A stretch of 64,000 nt of DNA from Pseudosporangium ferrugineum (lineage in GTDB: Bacteria > Actinomycetota > Actinomycetes > Mycobacteriales > Micromonosporaceae): positions 1 to 64,000 of the forward strand of contig NZ_PVZG01000024.1 in assembly GCF_003002065.1 (NCBI RefSeq), in the 5' to 3' direction. Made by a program: the position numbers and the translations under genes. Positions 60,497-64,000 of the stretch are shown here, piece after piece; within the stretch, counting starts at the first letter, position 1, and each line of letters begins with the position of its first letter. A model generated the notes under the pieces. That model did not search any database, was not told where the DNA came from, and was given only the letters and a program-made list of their open reading frames with translations.

Positions 60497-60682
60497 TTAC
60501 CAGGAAGCCTTGGACACGCCCGGCAGCTCACCACGGTGCGCCATCTCGCGGATGCACACGCGGCACAGGCCGAACTTGCGGTAGACCGAGTGCGGGCGCC
60601 CGCAACGCTGGCAGCGGGTGTACGCACGCACAGCGAACTTCGGCTTCGCGGCAGCCTTGAGGATCAGGGCCTTCTTCGCCAT
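60497..60682 (-). CDS. rpsZ: 30S ribosomal protein S14, zinc type
   Basis: A 61-residue zinc-ribbon form. It starts MAKKALILKAAAKPKFAVRA and has RCQRCGRPHSVYRKFGLCRV followed by CIREMAHRGELPGVSKASW. The four cysteines (CxxC ... CxxC) are intact. It lies between rplE (2 bp) and rpsH (77 bp). A longer zinc-free paralogue, common in Actinobacteria, would be elsewhere. Confidence 0.96.
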   Translation of the reverse strand: MAKKALILKAAAKPKFAVRAYTRCQRCGRPHSVYRKFGLCRVCIREMAHRGELPGVSKASW

Positions 60683-60684
60683 GC

Positions 60685-61257
60685 TCAGTTCTCCTTGAAC
60701 GGGAAGCCCAGGAGCTTGAGCAGCTGCCGGCCCTCCTCGTCGGTCGTGGCGGTGGTCACCACCGTGATGTCCATGCCCCGGGTGCGATCGATCCGGTCCT
60801 GGTCGATCTCGTGGAACACCGACTGCTCGGTCAGGCCGAACGTGTAGTTGCCGTGCCCGTCGAGCTTGCGCCCGTCGAGGCCGCGGAAGTCGCGGATACG
60901 CGGCAGCGCGATCGACAGCAGCCGGTCCAGGAACTCCCACATCCGGTCGTTGCGGAGGGTGACCTTCGCGCCGATCGGCATGCCCTCACGCAGCTTGAAC
61001 TGCGCGATGGACTTGGTCGCCCGCCGCACCAGCGGCTTCTGACCGGTGATGGTGGTCAGGTCCCGCACGGCGCCGTCGATCAGCTTGGCGTCGCGGGCGG
61101 CCTCACCGACACCCATGTTCACGACGACCTTCACCAGGCCGGGAACCTGCATGGGGTTGCCGTACTTGTACTGCTCCTGAAGCGCGGGGATGACCTCGCC
61201 GCGGTACTTCTGCTTCAGACGGGGCAGAGTCTTGGTCTCGGTAGCGGCAGTCATCAC
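60685..61257 (-). CDS. rplE: 50S ribosomal protein L5
   Basis: A 190-residue 5S rRNA-binding protein. It has LKQKYRGEVIPALQEQYKYG, VPGLVKVVVNMGVGEAARDA and TGQKPLVRRATKSIAQFKLR, ending KLLGFPFKEN. It overlaps the rplX stop by 4 bases (ATGA). Confidence 0.97.
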   Translation of the reverse strand: MMTAATETKTLPRLKQKYRGEVIPALQEQYKYGNPMQVPGLVKVVVNMGVGEAARDAKLIDGAVRDLTTITGQKPLVRRATKSIAQFKLREGMPIGAKVTLRNDRMWEFLDRLLSIALPRIRDFRGLDGRKLDGHGNYTFGLTEQSVFHEIDQDRIDRTRGMDITVVTTATTDEEGRQLLKLLGFPFKEN

Positions 61258-61574
61258 AGGTCCTTACCGGTGCTTCGCGCGATACGGACCTTCTGGCCGT
61301 TCTCGTCCGTGCGGTAGCCGACGCGCGTCGGCTTGCCCTGGTCGTCCACGATCTGCACGTTGGAGATGTGAACGGGGGCTTCCTGCGTGACGATGCCACC
61401 GGTCTTCGAACCACGCTGCGTCGTACGGATGCGCTCGTGCTTCTTGATGCGGTTGACGCCCTCGACGAGGACCTTGTCCTGACGCGGGAAGGCCGCGATG
61501 ACCTTGCCCTTGGCGCCCTTGTCCTTGCCGGCGATGACGACGACCGTGTCGCCCTTTTTGATCTTCATGATCAA
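61254..61574 (-). CDS. rplX: 50S ribosomal protein L24
   Basis: A 106-residue assembly initiator with a KOW motif: KIKKGDTVVVIAGKDKGAKG, then KVLVEGVNRIKKHER. ATG 61574 overlaps the rplN stop by 4 bases; an ATG two codons later is equally good. Confidence 0.96.
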   Translation of the reverse strand: MIMKIKKGDTVVVIAGKDKGAKGKVIAAFPRQDKVLVEGVNRIKKHERIRTTQRGSKTGGIVTQEAPVHISNVQIVDDQGKPTRVGYRTDENGQKVRIARSTGKDL

Positions 61575-61939
61575 AGCACCTCCGGCGCCAGGCTGATGAT
61601 CTTCATGAACCGCTTGTCGCGCAGCTCGCGGCCGACCGGGCCGAAGATGCGCGTACCGCGGGGGTCCCCGCCGTCCTTGATGATGACGGCGGCGTTCTCG
61701 TCGAAGCGGATGTACGAGCCGTCCGGACGGCGCTTCTCCTTGGCGGTGCGAACGATGACCGCCTTGACGACGTCACCCTTCTTCACACCGGCACCCGGGA
61801 TGGCGTCCTTGACCGTGGCCACGATGACGTCGCCGATGCTCGCGTAGCGGCGACCGGAGCCGCCCAGTACGCGGATGCACAGGATTTCCCGGGCACCCGT
61901 GTTGTCGGCGACGCGCAGTCGCGACTCCTGCTGGATCAC
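61571..61939 (-). CDS. rplN: 50S ribosomal protein L14
   Basis: A 122-residue subunit-interface protein, the exact family length. It begins MIQQESRLRVADNTGAREIL and has CIRVLGGSGRRYASIGDVIV and DENAAVIIKDGGDPRGTRIF. It follows rpsQ after 94 bp. Confidence 0.97.
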   Translation of the reverse strand: MIQQESRLRVADNTGAREILCIRVLGGSGRRYASIGDVIVATVKDAIPGAGVKKGDVVKAVIVRTAKEKRRPDGSYIRFDENAAVIIKDGGDPRGTRIFGPVGRELRDKRFMKIISLAPEVL

Positions 61940-62033
61940 GTCTGTCTCCTATGTCTGCCAGTTCTCCGGAAAGGTTCTTCCGAAGCTTGGCGGAACGATG
62001 GTCGCTGGGCCGGCTCGCGCCGGCCCAGCGGAC

Positions 62034-62309
62034 TCACTTGGCCTTTTCGAGGATCTCCACGATGCGCCACCGCTTGGTGCGGGACAGCGGACGGGTCTCC
62101 ATCAGCGAAACCCGGTCGCCCACGCCGCAGGCGTTCTGCTCGTCGTGCACCTGAAGCTTGCGGGTGCGACGGAGAACCTTGCCGTAGAGGGCGTGCTTGA
62201 CACGGTCCTCGACCTCGACGATGACGGTCTTGTCCATCTTGTCGCTGACCACGAGGCCCTCGCGCACCTTGCGCTGGCTCCGCGGCGCAGCAGCAGCGTT
62301 CTCACTCAT
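62034..62309 (-). CDS. rpsQ: 30S ribosomal protein S17
   Basis: A 91-residue OB-fold protein: KVREGLVVSDKMDKTVIVEV, KLQVHDEQNACGVGDRVSLM and TRPLSRTKRWRIVEILEKAK. The first ten residues (SENAAAAPRS) are an unconserved leader. It overlaps the rpmC stop by 4 bases. Confidence 0.97.
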   Translation of the reverse strand: MSENAAAAPRSQRKVREGLVVSDKMDKTVIVEVEDRVKHALYGKVLRRTRKLQVHDEQNACGVGDRVSLMETRPLSRTKRWRIVEILEKAK

Positions 62310-62539
62310 GCTGTCACCTCACTCGGCGCGGCCGAGAGCCCCAGCTCACGCTCACGCATGATCGTGTAGATCTTCGCGATGTCCTTGCGGACCACCTGCA
62401 GCCGACGGTGATTGTCGAGCTGACCGGTCGCGCCCTGCACGCGAAGATTGAACAGCTCCGCCTTGGCCTCCCGCAGCCGCGAGACCAGCTCCTCTTCGGA
62501 GAGCTCGCGCAGCTCGGCTGCCTTAACGCCCGCTGCCAT
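62306..62539 (-). CDS. rpmC: 50S ribosomal protein L29
   Basis: A 77-residue two-helix protein at the peptide exit: KAAELRELSEEELVSRLREA, KAELFNLRVQGATGQLDNHR and LQVVRKDIAKIYTIMRERE. It overlaps rplP by one base and rpsQ by four. Confidence 0.97.
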   Translation of the reverse strand: MAAGVKAAELRELSEEELVSRLREAKAELFNLRVQGATGQLDNHRRLQVVRKDIAKIYTIMRERELGLSAAPSEVTA

Positions 62540-62964
62540 CAGTTTTCACCCACTTCGCGTGTCACGATGCGGCACTTCATCGGGAGCTTGTGGATCGCGC
62601 GACGCATCGCTTCGCGCGCGATCGTCTCGTTCGGGAACGACATCTCGAAGAGGATGCGTCCCGGCTTGACGTTCGCCACCCACCACTCCGGCGAGCCCTT
62701 GCCGGAACCCATGCGGGTCTCAGCGGGCTTCTTGGTCAGCGCCTGGTCCGGGAAGATCGAGATCCACACCTTGCCGCCACGCTTGATGTGACGGGTCATG
62801 GCGATACGGGCCGACTCGATCTGCCGGTTGGTCACGTACGCCGGCTCCAGAGCCTGGATACCGAACTCACCGAAGACCACCCGGTTGCCGCCCTTGGACG
62901 CGCCGTGGCGGTCCGGGTGGTGCGGCTTGCGGAAGCCCTTCGGGGGCTTACGCGGCATCAGCAT
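62539..62964 (-). CDS. rplP: 50S ribosomal protein L16
   Basis: A 141-residue protein near the peptidyl-transferase centre. It has NRVVFGEFGIQALEPAYVTN, GKVWISIFPDQALTKKPAET and GSGKGSPEWWVANVKPGRIL. The N-terminus (PRKPPKGFRKPHHPDRHGAS) differs from the usual PRRVKHRKQHHP, with a three-residue insertion. It lies 3 bp after rpsC. Confidence 0.97.
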   Translation of the reverse strand: MLMPRKPPKGFRKPHHPDRHGASKGGNRVVFGEFGIQALEPAYVTNRQIESARIAMTRHIKRGGKVWISIFPDQALTKKPAETRMGSGKGSPEWWVANVKPGRILFEMSFPNETIAREAMRRAIHKLPMKCRIVTREVGEN

Positions 62965-62967
62965 GTG

Positions 62968-63810
62968 TCAGCCCTCCTGCTGCGTTTCGGCCGCAGCCGG
63001 AGCAGCGGCGGTGTCGGTCGGCTCGGCGGGCGTCGAGGCGGCCTGGGCCTGAGCGGCCCGACCGGCCTCGGTGCCACCCGCGGTCGTCCCGGACGAACCG
63101 GAACGGCCCCGGCGCGGCCGCTCGGGGCGGTCGCCACGGTCGCGGCGCGGACGTGCGGGCGCCTCGGGGGCGACCTCGCGGCCCGGGACGGCGTCGCCCT
63201 TGTAGATCCAGACCTTCACGCCGATGCGACCGAACGTCGTACGGGCCTCGAAGAAGCCGTACTCGATGTTGGCGCGCAGGGTGTGCAGCGGAACGCGACC
63301 CTCACGGTAGAACTCCGTGCGGCTCATCTCCGCGCCGCCGAGGCGGCCGGAGACCTGCACCCGGATGCCCTTGCAGACCGGGTTCTTCATCGCGGACTGC
63401 ATGGCCTTGCGCATCGCCCGGCGGAAGCTGACCCGGCTGGACAGCTGCTCGGCGACGCCCTGAGCCACGAGCTGCGCGTCCGACTCCGGGCTCTTCACCT
63501 CGAGGATGTTGAGCTGGACCTGCTTGCCGGTGAGCTTCTCGAGCTCACCGCGGATGCGGTCGGCCTCCGCGCCCTTACGGCCGATGACGATGCCCGGCCG
63601 GGCGGTGTGGATGTCGACGCGGACCCGGTCACGGGTGCGCTCGATGTCCACCTTGGAGATGCCGGCGCGCTCGAGGCCCTTGGACATCATCCGGCGGATC
63701 TTGACGTCCTCGCCGATGTAGTCCTTGTAGAGCTTGTCCGCGAACCAGCGGCTCTTCCAGTCGGTGGAGATGCCGAGCCGGAACCCGGTGGGGTGAACTT
63801 TCTGGCCCAT
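62968..63810 (-). CDS. rpsC: 30S ribosomal protein S3 with disordered tail
   Basis: A 280-residue mRNA-entry protein. The KH domain includes TARPGIVIGRKGAEADRIRG and the C-terminal domain RRAMRKAMQSAMKNPVCKGI and GRLGGAEMSRTEFYREGRVP. Residues beyond about 212 are an Arg/Gly then Ala/Thr/Pro-rich tail longer than usual. ATG 63810 overlaps the rplV stop by one base (TAATG). Confidence 0.97.
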   Translation of the reverse strand: MGQKVHPTGFRLGISTDWKSRWFADKLYKDYIGEDVKIRRMMSKGLERAGISKVDIERTRDRVRVDIHTARPGIVIGRKGAEADRIRGELEKLTGKQVQLNILEVKSPESDAQLVAQGVAEQLSSRVSFRRAMRKAMQSAMKNPVCKGIRVQVSGRLGGAEMSRTEFYREGRVPLHTLRANIEYGFFEARTTFGRIGVKVWIYKGDAVPGREVAPEAPARPRRDRGDRPERPRRGRSGSSGTTAGGTEAGRAAQAQAASTPAEPTDTAAAPAAAETQQEG

Positions 63811-64000
63811 TACTCGGCACCCTTCGTGCTGCTCTGAGACTCTGCGGCGTCAGCCGCCCGCGGAGACTCTGCGCTCTGGGACTCGGCCGGCTCGGCCTCG
63901 GCGGCAGGCGCCGACTTGGCCGGAGCGGCCTTCTTCGCGGCGGCCTTGCGGGCCGGTGTGGCGACCTGGACGGCCTCCACCGCGACGGTGATGTGACAGG
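63810..64000 (-). CDS. rplV: 50S ribosomal protein L22, C-terminal part (partial)
   Basis: Reading from base 64000 towards the TAA at 63810-63812 gives CHITVAVEAVQVATPARK, in which CHITVAVE is the typical end of L22. An extension of about 45 residues rich in Lys/Ala then Glu/Ala/Ser follows (KKAAPAKSAPAAEAEPAES). The rest of the gene lies outside the window. Its position before rpsC agrees with the S10 operon order. Confidence 0.93.
   Translation of the reverse strand, partial: CHITVAVEAVQVATPARKAAAKKAAPAKSAPAAEAEPAESQSAESPRAADAAESQSSTKGAE

Overview
The window is very GC-rich actinobacterial chromosome. The likely source is a Micromonosporaceae member (Actinoplanes or Micromonospora type). 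Reasons: a complete conservon (roadblock, DUF742 and small GTPase genes behind a nitrate-sensing-type kinase), an F420-type LLM oxidoreductase, a glmS/acpS/nnr/alr/tsa cluster next to rplM-rpsI, the spc/alpha ribosomal block, and many GTG/TTG and leaderless starts. Genus is an inference. No prophage, insertion sequence, CRISPR array, tRNA or rRNA was seen.

Layout. 1-2567: tail of a sugar ABC ATPase, its xylose/ribose-type permease and a ROK regulator. 2577-2844: a frameshifted DUF1707 gene. 2804-6276: a heterodimeric ABC exporter with one badly degenerate ATPase half. 6585-14635: housekeeping genes on the minus strand (tsaD, rimI, tsaB, ung, tsaE, a hydrolase, alr, nnr, acpS). 14759-16512: an EspC-like protein plus a WXG-bearing alpha/beta hydrolase, which look like type VII secretion substrates. 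16499-23438: glmS, an MmpS-like protein, an aminotransferase, glmM, rpsI and rplM. Thus glmS, glmM and alr supply cell-wall precursors, while tsaB/D/E with rimI supply the t6A tRNA modification and S18 acetylation.

24129-31633: an NnaR-like HemD/winged-helix regulator, the conservon with its NIT-domain kinase, and a divergent amino-acid-type binding lipoprotein. This may be one sensory neighbourhood. 31691-35864: an NMT1-type ABC importer split over two divergent units, with an F420-type LLM oxidoreductase and a cupin. 35940-38792: a membrane protein with a long disordered tail, and an RNase Sa-like exported ribonuclease. 38789-44866: a seven-gene thiamine operon (thiE-thiO-thiS-thiG-thiE-like-thiD-thiC) behind a TPP riboswitch. 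44917-48224: an ABC-F protein, a methyltransferase and a one-TM protein. 48238-64000: truA, rplQ, rpoA, rpsD, rpsK, rpsM, rpmJ, infA, two DUF1707 loci (one interrupted by two TAG codons), map, adk, secY and the spc/S10 genes from rplO to a partial rplV.

Two patterns cut across the window. First, short tandem repeats of 18 to 48 bp occur at about a dozen places. Nearly all units are multiples of three, and the arrays sit in protein tails or linkers (TsaB, DUF1023 hydrolase, ThiC, ThiE-like, RNase, DUF1707) or just beyond stop codons. Second, eight genes have a TANNNT hexamer 6-7 nt before the start codon and no clear Shine-Dalgarno, which points to leaderless transcripts and helped choose the starts of tsaB, alr, acpS, glmS and others.
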